Source: Candidatus Saccharimonadota bacterium (lineage in GTDB: Bacteria > Patescibacteriota > Saccharimonadia > Saccharimonadales > Saccharimonadaceae). From it: 64,000 nucleotides of DNA. Shown here piece after piece: positions 24,249 through 32,825 of this stretch (its first letter is position 1; each line of letters opens with the position of its first letter). The translations under genes and the position numbers were made by a program. The DNA is taken from contig JAFRKN010000017.1 of the NCBI GenBank assembly GCA_017431725.1, forward strand, positions 1 to 64,000, given 5' to 3'. A model generated the notes under the pieces. It did not search any database, was not told the origin of the DNA, and worked only from the letters and a program-made list of their open reading frames with translations.

Positions 24249-25165
24249 ACCTTTATTTTAACTGAGTTTATCGCCTTTTTCAACGCATTGATTGATTTTT
24301 GTAATTCCATCCCCTCTTTTTCTGATATTTTTAAATCAAGTCTTCGAATTATCCCCGCTCTTCCTACCACCGACGGCCAGCCGAAACAAGTTCCCGAAAA
24401 AGAATCAAATGACGACACCGCAAGCACCCTCATTTCATCATTCAAAATACAATTCAAAATTTGTGCCACACAAGTCGCAATTCCATAATAAGTGGCACCT
24501 TTTTTCTCGATAATTTCATAAGCTTCATTCTTCACAAAATCCGAAATTCCATCCAGCGTCGCTTTTGGTAACATCTCGGTCACTTTTTGCCCTCCCACTT
24601 CTGCTAACGACCAAACCGAAAGTTCCGTATCGCCATGCTCCCCAATCTGATACGCATGCACTGATTTTGCATTCACGTTCACATATCCCGCTATCCTCTG
24701 GCGCAATCTCGCCGAATCAAGCACCGTCCCCGAACCAATCACTCTCTCTGCTGGCAATTTCGAAAATTTCATTGTGTAATAAGTTAAAACATCCATCGGA
24801 TTAGTCACAACAAGAAAAATCCCATTAAAACCACTCTCCATAATCTGTTCAACCATGCCTTTAAGAATATTCACGTTCTTCTTCAAAAGCTCCATCCGCG
24901 TTTCGCCCGGTTTTTGTGCTGCTCCTGCTGTAATTACCACCACATCACAATCTCTCGCATCCTTATAAGTTCCATTTCTCACTTTTACATAACTCGGCGC
25001 CACCGCCAATGCATCCCGAAGATCCATCGCCTCCCCCTCCGTATCCTTTGCAATAATATCTGTCAAAATAATTTCATTTACTGCAGTTCGCTGGTTCATT
25101 AATGCAAAAGCGATGCTCGCGCCCACATTCCCAGTTCCCACAATCATTACTTTATTATTATCCAT
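24245..25165 (-). CDS. ldh: L-lactate dehydrogenase
   Basis: 306 residues. The NAD loop is GTGNVGASIAFAL (about 10-22). The substrate loop GAAQKPGETRMELLKKN has Gln at the position that selects pyruvate over oxaloacetate, so lactate rather than malate dehydrogenase. VTNPMDVLTYYTMK and the catalytic His in GEHGDTELSVWS are present. It regenerates NAD+ from pyruvate, fitting a fermentative cell. It is translationally coupled to the DUF2207 gene and starts 32 nt after the exonuclease I gene. Confidence 0.95.
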   Translation of the reverse strand: MDNNKVMIVGTGNVGASIAFALMNQRTAVNEIILTDIIAKDTEGEAMDLRDALAVAPSYVKVRNGTYKDARDCDVVVITAGAAQKPGETRMELLKKNVNILKGMVEQIMESGFNGIFLVVTNPMDVLTYYTMKFSKLPAERVIGSGTVLDSARLRQRIAGYVNVNAKSVHAYQIGEHGDTELSVWSLAEVGGQKVTEMLPKATLDGISDFVKNEAYEIIEKKGATYYGIATCVAQILNCILNDEMRVLAVSSFDSFSGTCFGWPSVVGRAGIIRRLDLKISEKEGMELQKSINALKKAINSVKIKV

Positions 25166-25197
25166 ACCACCCTTTCTCTTTTCATTTTATCATAAGT

Positions 25198-26538
25198 TTA
25201 ATAATCTGTGTCAAAAAGCGATTCAAAATAAAGCTTTAATTCTTCACCAACATAATCGTCTTTTTCATACAATTGTTCCAGTTCTGCCAAAAATTTTGGT
25301 GCCATTTTTTCTAACCTGGCTTTTTTATAATTTTTCCACTGTTTACCTTCTTCTTTCGATAAAGTCTCCGGATAATTTCTTCCTTTGTAATGTAATAATA
25401 ATCCTGGTAATCTCTCATCGTGAAAATCCGGATGAAAATCTGCTAATTTTTCTGGCTCCGCATTCCTCACCTCCGCAACTTTAACTCTATCCGCATCATT
25501 TAAAAAACCTTCGTAGAGCGCCCCTTCTGGCTCGCTCGCTTTTGGAAATTCCACTTCTTCTTCTGCCTGACTTCGCATTTTCTCCGCAAACTCCGGATGT
25601 TTTAATAAAATCTCGAGATTCTGCTCAACCACCTCTCGTGATAATCCAATTTTTTCCCAACCATTTCCCTCATCTAACACCGTAAGTGGCGCTACTGCCG
25701 GACATTTATTTAACCCTAACTCTTTTACAATTGGATAGTAAGATTTTGAAATTTCCTCTAAATTATACCGGAGATTATATACTAATACATTTCCGTTTCG
25801 TCCACTCGTCAGCGGAAATACCACCGTTGTTTTATTAAATTCCGATGCATATCTTCCCGACGCATAAACAAACGGCTTCTTGTCTTCTAAATTCACAATT
25901 TTTTTCACTTCATTTTTATTCCGCATCTTTAACAAAAACTCAAACAACTTAGGTTGTTTTTTCCGAATCAACTTCGCCACCGCAATCGTCGCAAAAACAT
26001 CGCTCAAAGCATCATGCGCATGCTCATGTGAAACTCCGTTTAGTTTAGTAATTAACTCCAATCGGTTAGTTGGCTTGCCATCTTCTTTAAACGGCCATTT
26101 TATTCCCTCCGGTCTTAAAGCCCGCGTCATCCGCACCACATCAAGAATATCCCATCTACTTCTTCCATCTTTCCATTCCCACTCATACGGTTCATAAAAA
26201 TTCCGCCAAAATGTTGCCCGCATAAATTCATCATCAAACCGCACAGTATTATACCCCACCGCAATCGTTCCCGGCGTAAAAATCTCCTCCGTTACATATT
26301 TACAAAACTCTGCCTCTTTAATCCCATCTCTCAAGGTGATTTGCGGTGTAATCTTTGTCACCATAATCGCACTAGGGCTCGGTAAAGCGTCGTCCGTCAT
26401 TTTTACCAAAATATTCACCGGCTCATCTATTGGCTCCAGCTCCATCGTAGTTCTTTGTCCCGCAAATTGCATAATTCGATCCTCACGCGAATTAAGACCC
26501 GATGTTTCCAAATCATAAAAGAAAAAATTTTGTTCCAT
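25198..26538 (-). CDS. sbcB: Exodeoxyribonuclease I
   Basis: 446 residues with a DEDDh exonuclease domain at the N-terminus (FYDLETSG, D and E ligands at about 9-11; AVGYNTVRFDDEFMR; HEHAHDALSDV) and the ExoI C-terminal extension (about 200-440). It degrades single-stranded DNA 3' to 5' in recombination and mismatch repair. TATAAT (26546-26551) lies 7 nt before the ATG, so the transcript is probably leaderless. Confidence 0.93.
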   Translation of the reverse strand: MEQNFFFYDLETSGLNSREDRIMQFAGQRTTMELEPIDEPVNILVKMTDDALPSPSAIMVTKITPQITLRDGIKEAEFCKYVTEEIFTPGTIAVGYNTVRFDDEFMRATFWRNFYEPYEWEWKDGRSRWDILDVVRMTRALRPEGIKWPFKEDGKPTNRLELITKLNGVSHEHAHDALSDVFATIAVAKLIRKKQPKLFEFLLKMRNKNEVKKIVNLEDKKPFVYASGRYASEFNKTTVVFPLTSGRNGNVLVYNLRYNLEEISKSYYPIVKELGLNKCPAVAPLTVLDEGNGWEKIGLSREVVEQNLEILLKHPEFAEKMRSQAEEEVEFPKASEPEGALYEGFLNDADRVKVAEVRNAEPEKLADFHPDFHDERLPGLLLHYKGRNYPETLSKEEGKQWKNYKKARLEKMAPKFLAELEQLYEKDDYVGEELKLYFESLFDTDY

Positions 26539-26569
26539 CTTTCTTATTATACTCTATTTTAAACTTAAT

Positions 26570-28663
26570 TTATGGCGCATTTATTACCCACGGATCAATC
26601 GCAGTGCCAGTGCCAGAAGTAGGAGTAGTTCCATAAATGAGAGAAATAGCTGGCCGCACCCCATTAAAAGATCTCATACTAGTTGAACCTGGATAGCCAG
26701 ATGTATTTAAATAATATCCCCACACATCACCATTTGATTCGCGACAGGTAGGAGATAATAACCAATAAGAACTACCAGAACGCAAATATGAACTGTAACT
26801 ATAGTTAGACGAATAAGAAAGTACGGACGTTCTACCACCATAGCCACTACCAGCTAAAGCGACTTCGTCAACAGTAAACAGTACCACTGGTTTATTAAGT
26901 TGTTTATTGCCATTTGTAGCAGAAGCAGTGGTATAAAGATCAACTGTACCACGTGGACAAGAGAGTGAAAGACGTCGGTTTGTCATTAAATTACGAATTT
27001 GAGAACCAAAGCGCACTATGTTAGCATCAGACCTAATATAAGGTGGCATGGTCGTAATAACATAACTAGCATTACTGTTATAAGTAATCCTATCATTACA
27101 ATACCCCGCACTAGGCTCCAAGATGCTTTCATAAGCACTAATACCATTACTACTCGTAAACCAGGTGTTTTCTAAATAGTCTTTTATGTTAGAGTCGGCA
27201 GTGTTAGTAGTTATATAGTTAGAGTTGCTACCCAAGATTATATCTACAGATGTGTCAGTTGTAACATCCTGAATGCTAATATCATTATTAAAGGTATAAC
27301 CCACGCGATTAATATTATAATGCCAGTTAGTAGACTCAGCTGAATTACCTTGCAAGCCAAATCTTTTGTCAGCAATCTCAGCATTAGTTGTAGCATTAGC
27401 ACAAGAATTAGCGGTAGTGCCACTAGAATAAAGACCATTATATATCATCTTCACGCCACCCGAACCAGTAGTTCGGACAATTCTCCAACAAGTATTACCT
27501 AGTCTAACATAATTTGGATAATACGCTCCATCACCATTAGAGCCATAAGAAGATGAAGAAGTGTCATCAAGATCGCTATCTAATATACCACGATAATAAT
27601 AAATTGGAAAAGCATTGTTGGCATCACTAGGTGTCCCAAAAATACTTTCATTATAAAGATACACACCAGAATTAGAAGTATCAACAGCAGGATCAGATGA
27701 AGTAGGAACAGTAATAACAGCTCTAAGATCGGCAGAGGTCTGAGTGCGTGGCTGATTATTAGTTTTTTTAACGAGAGCTACGACTTTACAATAAAGTGAA
27801 GTGGTATCATTTTTACAAGGATTTTTTTGTTCCCATTGAGCATAAAGGACAACCGTCCCACCATCAACTGCAAGATTAGTAACTTGTTGTTGATCGGTGT
27901 AGGCGGTGCCAGAACCATCGGTAGCGGTATTCCAGCCAGCAAAAACTTTGCCTGCTGGTGGAGCAAATAAGTTAACCGAAAGCATAGTGGGCTCATCTCT
28001 AAAAATAATTTGGTTAGGCATAGTGCCAGTACCATCATTACTGTCAAATTGTACAGTATATTGTGGTACTACATTCCCCACACCAATAAAATTAATTACA
28101 TTATGATAAACACCTGCAGCTTGAGTAGAAGCGGCGCGAGCGGCAATTTTAAATTTGATATAATCGCCCACTGCATCAGACGGACTCGTAGAAGTTTTTA
28201 AAGTAGCAACATTCATACCATCACTATAAAGTGGCAATCCAGAATAATTGCTCCAATTACTTCCATCATCAAGAGAAAAAGCATACCCCCACGTATTATC
28301 AGTTGTTAAATTTGTCAAATTAGAGCCGTAATTAACACTCGCAAAATTAAAGCTGGCTCCAGCCATTTCATGAACTAAATTACGAGTGTTATAAGTAGAA
28401 TTTCCCACCGTCGCATTTAAAGAATAGCCCGTGATATTATTGGTAATAACTCCCACATCTATAATATTACTATCTAAAACAGTACCTGAAGCAAGATTAT
28501 AAATATAAAGATCCGAAGAAATCATTATTCTAAACATAGGGTTAAAGGTAAAACTCACACCAATTTCTTGTGAAAAAGTTAGTGCCGAAGATTTTTTCTG
28601 CCAAAAAATAATCCCTAACAGGACTATCATCAAACACAAAATAACACCAATTACCGCCTTCAT
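26570..28663 (-). CDS. Secreted B-repeat / DUF6273-like surface protein
   Basis: 697 residues. The start is placed at the ATG at 28663 because the promoter at 28695-28724 would put the upstream in-frame starts at or before the RNA 5' end. A signal anchor (about 3-22) is followed by a beta-rich domain (40-190), one Listeria/Bacteroides-type B-repeat (about 198-280; FAGWNTATDGSG...LYAQW) and a C-terminal DUF6273-like domain (about 340-690) with RLGNTCWRIVRT, YWLLSPTCRES and NGVRPAISL. It is probably displayed on the cell surface. The segment SGVYLYNESIFG matches the last visible residues of the protein at 1-2232. Confidence 0.85.
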   Translation of the reverse strand: MKAVIGVILCLMIVLLGIIFWQKKSSALTFSQEIGVSFTFNPMFRIMISSDLYIYNLASGTVLDSNIIDVGVITNNITGYSLNATVGNSTYNTRNLVHEMAGASFNFASVNYGSNLTNLTTDNTWGYAFSLDDGSNWSNYSGLPLYSDGMNVATLKTSTSPSDAVGDYIKFKIAARAASTQAAGVYHNVINFIGVGNVVPQYTVQFDSNDGTGTMPNQIIFRDEPTMLSVNLFAPPAGKVFAGWNTATDGSGTAYTDQQQVTNLAVDGGTVVLYAQWEQKNPCKNDTTSLYCKVVALVKKTNNQPRTQTSADLRAVITVPTSSDPAVDTSNSGVYLYNESIFGTPSDANNAFPIYYYRGILDSDLDDTSSSSYGSNGDGAYYPNYVRLGNTCWRIVRTTGSGGVKMIYNGLYSSGTTANSCANATTNAEIADKRFGLQGNSAESTNWHYNINRVGYTFNNDISIQDVTTDTSVDIILGSNSNYITTNTADSNIKDYLENTWFTSSNGISAYESILEPSAGYCNDRITYNSNASYVITTMPPYIRSDANIVRFGSQIRNLMTNRRLSLSCPRGTVDLYTTASATNGNKQLNKPVVLFTVDEVALAGSGYGGRTSVLSYSSNYSYSSYLRSGSSYWLLSPTCRESNGDVWGYYLNTSGYPGSTSMRSFNGVRPAISLIYGTTPTSGTGTAIDPWVINAP

Positions 28664-28694
28664 AGGTTTACAAACACACCTCATCACAATTACC

Positions 28695-28724
28695 ATTATA
28701 ACACAAGCTTTTTACAAAACGCAA
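28695..28724 (-). promoter_or_regulatory. Promoter of the DUF6273-like surface protein
   Basis: -35 TTGCGT (28719-28724), an 18-nt spacer and -10 TATAAT (28695-28700), with the extended context GCTTGTGTTATAATGG. It gives a leader of about 25 nt with a GATGAGG-like ribosome site. Confidence 0.7.
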
Positions 28725-28726
28725 GG

Positions 28727-28755
28727 AAAAACCCCCGACATAAAGTCGGGGGTTT
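28727..28755 (-). terminator. Terminator of the 108-aa membrane protein gene
   Basis: The perfect stem AACCCCCGAC/GTCGGGGGTT is followed on the minus strand by a T run. The last codons of the gene upstream (28770-28786) themselves form a second palindrome, CACCGGCTCAGCCGGTG. Confidence 0.88.
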
Positions 28756-28767
28756 TGGAGGGGTGGA

Positions 28768-29094
28768 TCACCGGCTGAGCCGGTGAGCCATGACAGAGGA
28801 AGATTTTGTAGCAATTATGCTGACAAGCAGTCCGAAGAGGAACGAAAGGATTACCACAATAGAGCAAGCTAACGCGATTGCAGTAAACGAATCACTGCCG
28901 CCCCACCTTAAAATCCGATCCAGCTGTTCGGCAATTACCATACCACCGAACAGAATACCAGAACAGACTCCTTGAAACTTTAACCAACGGCTCTCAAACC
29001 GCTGGTAGATGGCTCCATTGTGCAAAACAGGCTGGCAAGAGCCTGTAACAAAAGCCAAACCGAAAAGAATAATAGTTGTCATAATGGTGAACAC
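28768..29094 (-). CDS. Small three-helix membrane protein (108 aa)
   Basis: Three hydrophobic segments (about 5-22, 42-58, 70-95) and a basic C-terminus (MAHRLSR). The GTG start has a GGGGAG site 9 nt upstream and lies behind a consensus promoter and a leader hairpin. The unit has its own promoter and terminator and a higher GC content than its neighbours, so it stands alone. The family is not recognised. Confidence 0.72.
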   Translation of the reverse strand: MFTIMTTIILFGLAFVTGSCQPVLHNGAIYQRFESRWLKFQGVCSGILFGGMVIAEQLDRILRWGGSDSFTAIALACSIVVILSFLFGLLVSIIATKSSSVMAHRLSR

Positions 29095-29156
29095 TTATGT
29101 CCACTCCCCTCTGTTAAAGTATATTGTAGACCAAGCTAAGCTCAATCTACACTACC

Positions 29157-29185
29157 ATTATACCACAAGCACCATAAATTGTCAA
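29157..29185 (-). promoter_or_regulatory. Consensus promoter of the 108-aa gene
   Basis: -35 TTGACA (29180-29185), exactly 17 nt, -10 TATAAT (29157-29162). The roughly 55-nt leader contains a small hairpin closed by TGTAGA/TCTACA before the ribosome site. Confidence 0.85.
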
Positions 29186-29232
29186 TACTTTCTTCATAAA
29201 ATGAACAATAAAGCAACTGCATTATCCCTGTT

Positions 29233-30015
29233 TTATTCAGATTCCACTGCTTGAGCTTCCTCTTGAGACGCTGCCTCTACCTCTTGTGCTTTCATCAATT
29301 CTTCATAATCAATTCCATACTGCACAGCGTATTGATATTTCATCAACGCTTCATCCATCCTGTTTGCCAAATCCGCCATAGAACCTTCGTTTGCCACCGT
29401 CATAATCAAAAACCTCAGAGGTTTGTTATACCCACCGCAAATTTCCATCGAATCACCATAGGCCAATTCGCCCGGTATCGTAATTCTCCTAATTCCTCCG
29501 ATCTTCATTCCTTCCACCCCAACATTCCATCCCTCAATCATCCCCAACGAAGCGTTTAAAATCCCCTTAAACGCCGTTGGATTTTCATTATCATCAAACG
29601 ACGAATCAAAAATCGACTCATCCGCACACCATCCTATATAATAGGCCAGATAATCCGTATCACCGCTTTCAAGTATCCTCCCCGTTCCTTCCTCTAAATC
29701 TTTAGTCTGCACTCCCTGTTCGTTAGCCGAAGTCTCATTATAAGCCTTTACCTCTGATTTATATTTGACAAATCTATCAAAATCAGCCCGTGTCGCCTCA
29801 GCAAATTCCGCTGCAACTTTATTGTAATTTTCTTCGTATTCCAAACGTTTTTCTTCGCTGATACTCGATTCACTATCTGTATCTATGCTTGCCCCCTGAC
29901 TACCATTCAAAACGATAGCCGCATAACTCGCTACAATCGACCCCAACATCAAAATTGCAATCAAAATTATAAAAAACCGCTGTTTCGGACTAGTTTTTAA
30001 CTCTTTTTCATCCAT
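29233..30015 (-). CDS. Membrane-anchored FKBP-type peptidyl-prolyl isomerase
   Basis: 260 residues. A membrane helix (about 15-36) is followed by a helical linker (about 50-90) and an FKBP domain (about 95-205; GTGRILESGDTDYLAYYIGW, GMIEGWNVGVEGMKIGGIRRITIP, LAYGDS). FKBP isomerases speed proline cis-trans folding, here outside the membrane. The C-terminal tail is Glu/Ala-rich. The start is at the ATG at 30015, with GTGGAG upstream; the promoter box TGTGGTATAATG lies directly behind the rplO terminator. Confidence 0.9.
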   Translation of the reverse strand: MDEKELKTSPKQRFFIILIAILMLGSIVASYAAIVLNGSQGASIDTDSESSISEEKRLEYEENYNKVAAEFAEATRADFDRFVKYKSEVKAYNETSANEQGVQTKDLEEGTGRILESGDTDYLAYYIGWCADESIFDSSFDDNENPTAFKGILNASLGMIEGWNVGVEGMKIGGIRRITIPGELAYGDSMEICGGYNKPLRFLIMTVANEGSMADLANRMDEALMKYQYAVQYGIDYEELMKAQEVEAASQEEAQAVESE

Positions 30016-30052
30016 AAAAAACTCCACATTAATTTACAGATTCATTATACCA

Positions 30053-30077
30053 CAAAAATAGCCCCTTTAAGGGGCTA
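30053..30077 (-). terminator. Terminator after rplO
   Basis: The stem TAGCCCC/GGGGCTA with a short TTAAA-type loop is followed on the minus strand by TTTTT. It closes the rplF-rplR-rpsE-rplO unit; the usual next genes (secY, adk) are not here. Confidence 0.88.
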
Positions 30078-30100
30078 TTTTTAAATTTTTAAGTTATTTT

Positions 30101-30562
30101 TTAGCTTTTTTGGCTGGGTTTTTGCAAAATTGCTACTTTTTTAAACGAGCCACCAGCCTTCTTGATCGCTTCAACAGCTGATTTTGAAGCAAATTGTGTC
30201 TCAAGCTCGATTTTCGTCGAAAGCTCACCTCTTGAAATCACTTTTACCTTCACGAAAGGCGAAGAAATCAACGAGGCCTCCGCTAAAGCATAGTTATCAA
30301 CTTTTCCCTTCAGTTCATTCAGCCGATCGGTATAAACCACCTCAGCCTTAGGATGAAAACTCTTAAAACCTTTCAACTTTGGCACAGCCTGCATAATCGC
30401 CCGCTGGCCACCCATAAATCCTGCTGGCATTTTCTTATGACCAGTACGAGCTTTTTGACCTTTCGTGCCACGTCCGGCAGTTTTACCTTGTCCCGCTGAA
30501 ATTCCACGACCTTTTCTAGTAGAACGGGTATTTTTTTCTACCTTTAAATCATTGTATTTCAT
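30101..30562 (-). CDS. rplO: Ribosomal protein L15
   Basis: 153 residues with the L15 N-terminal Gly/Lys-rich region (RKGRGISAGQGKTAGRGTKGQ, GFMGGQ) that threads into 23S rRNA and a C-terminal folded part. It overlaps the rpsE stop by 1 nt. In most bacteria rpmD (L30) lies between rpsE and rplO; it is absent here, as is known for CPR bacteria. Confidence 0.97.
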   Translation of the reverse strand: MKYNDLKVEKNTRSTRKGRGISAGQGKTAGRGTKGQKARTGHKKMPAGFMGGQRAIMQAVPKLKGFKSFHPKAEVVYTDRLNELKGKVDNYALAEASLISSPFVKVKVISRGELSTKIELETQFASKSAVEAIKKAGGSFKKVAILQKPSQKS

Positions 30563-31185
30563 TATTTCTTCTCCTCTGTCTTTACTCTATTCCACTCTTT
30601 TCTTGGAACTTGTTGACGCAAACCTTCAATCACCGCATATGCAATATTTACTTTGTTAGTAGAACCTAATGATTTCGAGATTAGATTTTTTACCCCAGTA
30701 AGACCCATAATCGAACGCACAGTTCCGCCCGCAATAATCCCAGTACCAGGCGCTGCTGGTTTCATTAAAACATCCGCCCCTGTTACCTTAGTTCTAGTTT
30801 CATGACAAATTGTCTCACCATCCATATTAAAAGTAATCATCGATTTTTTTGCTTTCGAAGTAGCCTTAGCTACTGCCGTCGTTACATCATTGCCCTTAGC
30901 AACTCCTACACCAACCTTATTTTTGTGATTACCGACCGCTACTAAAGCCTTAAATCGAATTCTACGGCCACCCGCCACAGTCCTCGAGACTCTATCAACG
31001 CCAATCGTAATTTCGTCAAATTCTTTTGGACCAGCATCAGCCTTCACACGATCACGACGATTTCGTCGCTCCATTTTCTTCCCAGAAATATCTCGAATCT
31101 CTTTTTTCGCCGCCGTCTCATCCGTCATCTTTAAGGTGCCAGATTTATTAATTACCTTCGGGGCTTTCTTTTCAATGTCCGCCAT
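30562..31185 (-). CDS. rpsE: Ribosomal protein S5
   Basis: 207 residues: a non-standard Lys/Glu/Arg-rich N-terminal extension of about 45 residues, then the S5 double-stranded-RNA-like domain (EITIGVDRVSRTVAGGRRIRF) and the C-terminal domain (APGTGIIAGGTVRSIMGLTGV). It takes part in decoding accuracy and mRNA entry. It starts 2 nt after rplR. Confidence 0.97.
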   Translation of the reverse strand: MADIEKKAPKVINKSGTLKMTDETAAKKEIRDISGKKMERRNRRDRVKADAGPKEFDEITIGVDRVSRTVAGGRRIRFKALVAVGNHKNKVGVGVAKGNDVTTAVAKATSKAKKSMITFNMDGETICHETRTKVTGADVLMKPAAPGTGIIAGGTVRSIMGLTGVKNLISKSLGSTNKVNIAYAVIEGLRQQVPRKEWNRVKTEEKK

Positions 31186-31187
31186 AA

Positions 31188-31517
31188 TTAGAACTCCAAT
31201 CCTTCCTGCCGAGCCGCTTCAGCCAATGCCGACATTCGCCCAGCATATAATTTAGACCCCCGATCAAAAACTACTTTTGAAATTTTTGCGGTTTTAGCTT
31301 TTTTTGCGATTTCCGTGCCAATTTTAGCCGCTTTTTCCGTCTTAGTCCCAGTCATTTTACTTCCTACTGTAGTTGCATAAACCAACGTCGCCCCCTTATC
31401 ATCATCAATGATTTGCGCAATAATATGTTGATTAGAAAAATAAACTGCTAATCTCGGACGCTCGGCTGTTCCATGAATTTTAGCACGAGTTCTCTTTGCT
31501 CTAAAAACACTTTTCAT
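31188..31517 (-). CDS. rplR: Ribosomal protein L18
   Basis: 109 residues, slightly short for L18. The 5S-rRNA-binding signature RPRLAVYFSNQHIIAQIIDD and the ending YAGRMSALAEAARQEGLEF are clear. It overlaps the rplF stop by 1 nt. Confidence 0.97.
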   Translation of the reverse strand: MKSVFRAKRTRAKIHGTAERPRLAVYFSNQHIIAQIIDDDKGATLVYATTVGSKMTGTKTEKAAKIGTEIAKKAKTAKISKVVFDRGSKLYAGRMSALAEAARQEGLEF

Positions 31518-32053
31518 TATTTCTTCCCCGCCTTTCCTGCTTTACGAAGAATTACTTCGTCAACATATTTAATACCTTTACCCTTATAAGGTTCTGGCTT
31601 CTTTAACGCTCGAATTTCTGCAGCAACTTGACCAACCTTTTGTTTATCAATTCCAGAAACCGTAATTTCCATCTTATTAGTAGCAAGTTGCACTCCCTCT
31701 GGAGCTTTGTATTTTACGGGGTGCGAAAATCCTAACGCCATTTCAATCTGCTGGCCACTGCCAGAAAGACGAAAACCTACTCCGTTAATTTCTAGTTTTT
31801 TCTCATAACCCTTAGTCACGCCTTGAACTGCATTATTTAATAATGCACGTTGCAAACCATGCCAGGCTCGAGATTTTGGCTCGTCATCCTCACGGGTAAC
31901 GGTAGCCGTCGTGCCCTCAACCTTGATCTTGGTTTTTGGTTGCACCGGAACGATGAGCTGACCCTTCGGGCCCGCAACAGTAATTTCGCTGTCGCCGACC
32001 GTGATTGTCACTCCCGCCGGAATTTCGATGGGCTGTTTTCCGATACGACTCAT
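31517..32053 (-). CDS. rplF: Ribosomal protein L6
   Basis: 178 residues with the two L6 domains; MSRIGKQPIEIPAGVTI at the start and the C-terminal PEPYKGKGIKYVDEVILRKAGK signature are typical. It binds 23S rRNA near the sarcin-ricin loop. It is the first gene of a ribosomal unit cut off from rpsH by about 22 kb and has its own promoter and an AAAGGA site. Confidence 0.97.
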   Translation of the reverse strand: MSRIGKQPIEIPAGVTITVGDSEITVAGPKGQLIVPVQPKTKIKVEGTTATVTREDDEPKSRAWHGLQRALLNNAVQGVTKGYEKKLEINGVGFRLSGSGQQIEMALGFSHPVKYKAPEGVQLATNKMEITVSGIDKQKVGQVAAEIRALKKPEPYKGKGIKYVDEVILRKAGKAGKK

Positions 32054-32083
32054 ATCTTTTCCTTTTTAATTATTATTCAAATC

Positions 32084-32112
32084 ATTATATCACAAAATCG
32101 CTAAAAAGTAAA
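32084..32112 (-). promoter_or_regulatory. Promoter of the rplF-rplR-rpsE-rplO unit
   Basis: -35 TTTACT (32107-32112), a 17-nt spacer and -10 TATAAT (32084-32089, in TGTGATATAAT). The -35 box directly abuts the stop of the phosphatase gene at 32113. It lets the detached part of the spc operon be expressed on its own. Confidence 0.75.
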
Positions 32113-32823
32113 CTAAAAATTAGCCAAAATTTTGCCTGGATTATCAACTAAAATTTCCTTTAGTTCCGTTTTTGTATAATATTTTGCTAACTTTTTATAT
32201 GCTAAACCCAAATATCCGTTCTTACCTTGATGATGCGCATCACTTCCAAAGGCAAAAATCATCTTTTCCTTCGCTAGTTTTCGCACCATTTTCATCGCAC
32301 TTTTCCCATATTTTCCTGTCAAACTTCCTAAATTACATTGGAACAAAACCCCTATTTCCGCTAAATTCTTCAAAATTTCCTCGTTCTTTTGCACGATCAA
32401 ATACCTTTCCGGATGTGCCAAAATTACTTTATACCCATTTTCAATCAATTCTCTTAAAAAATCCTCGTAATTTTGGTATTCATTATCTAGCGGCAACTCT
32501 ACTAATAAATATCGGCTATCCGCCAATGTCGATATTTTCCCCGCTTTAATTAAATCCAAAATTTTATCATCAATATAAATTTCATTGCCCAAATAAATTT
32601 TTGTTTCAATCCCTTCATCTATCAACTTAGCTCGTAATCTTTCTAATAATTCTAAATTTTTTTTCTTTGGTGACATAAAAATTGTCTCATTCACATAATG
32701 TGGAGTCGCAATAATTTCTGTCACGCCCTGCTCCGCCAATTCTCGCACAATTTCCACGCCTTCCATCAAAACTCTCGCCCCATCATCTATGCCAGGCAAA
32801 ATGTGCGTATGTATATCTATCAT
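32113..32823 (-). CDS. CpsB/YwqE-type PHP protein-tyrosine phosphatase
   Basis: 236 residues. PHP-fold metal ligands are seen in DIHTHILPGIDDG (2-14), TPHYVNE, HPERY and FGSDAHH. This family uses Mn to remove phosphate from the Tyr cluster of capsule BY-kinases. It lies 2 nt after the kinase gene, its expected substrate. Together the pair sets polysaccharide chain length and export. Confidence 0.93.
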   Translation of the reverse strand: MIDIHTHILPGIDDGARVLMEGVEIVRELAEQGVTEIIATPHYVNETIFMSPKKKNLELLERLRAKLIDEGIETKIYLGNEIYIDDKILDLIKAGKISTLADSRYLLVELPLDNEYQNYEDFLRELIENGYKVILAHPERYLIVQKNEEILKNLAEIGVLFQCNLGSLTGKYGKSAMKMVRKLAKEKMIFAFGSDAHHQGKNGYLGLAYKKLAKYYTKTELKEILVDNPGKILANF

Positions 32824-32825
32824 TC

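Noticed and set aside
32054-32112. A third copy of the hairpin element at the other side of the island (before rplF)
   Set aside because: Only a promoter, a ribosome site and the end of the phosphatase gene are present; no core sequence or long inverted arms were found.
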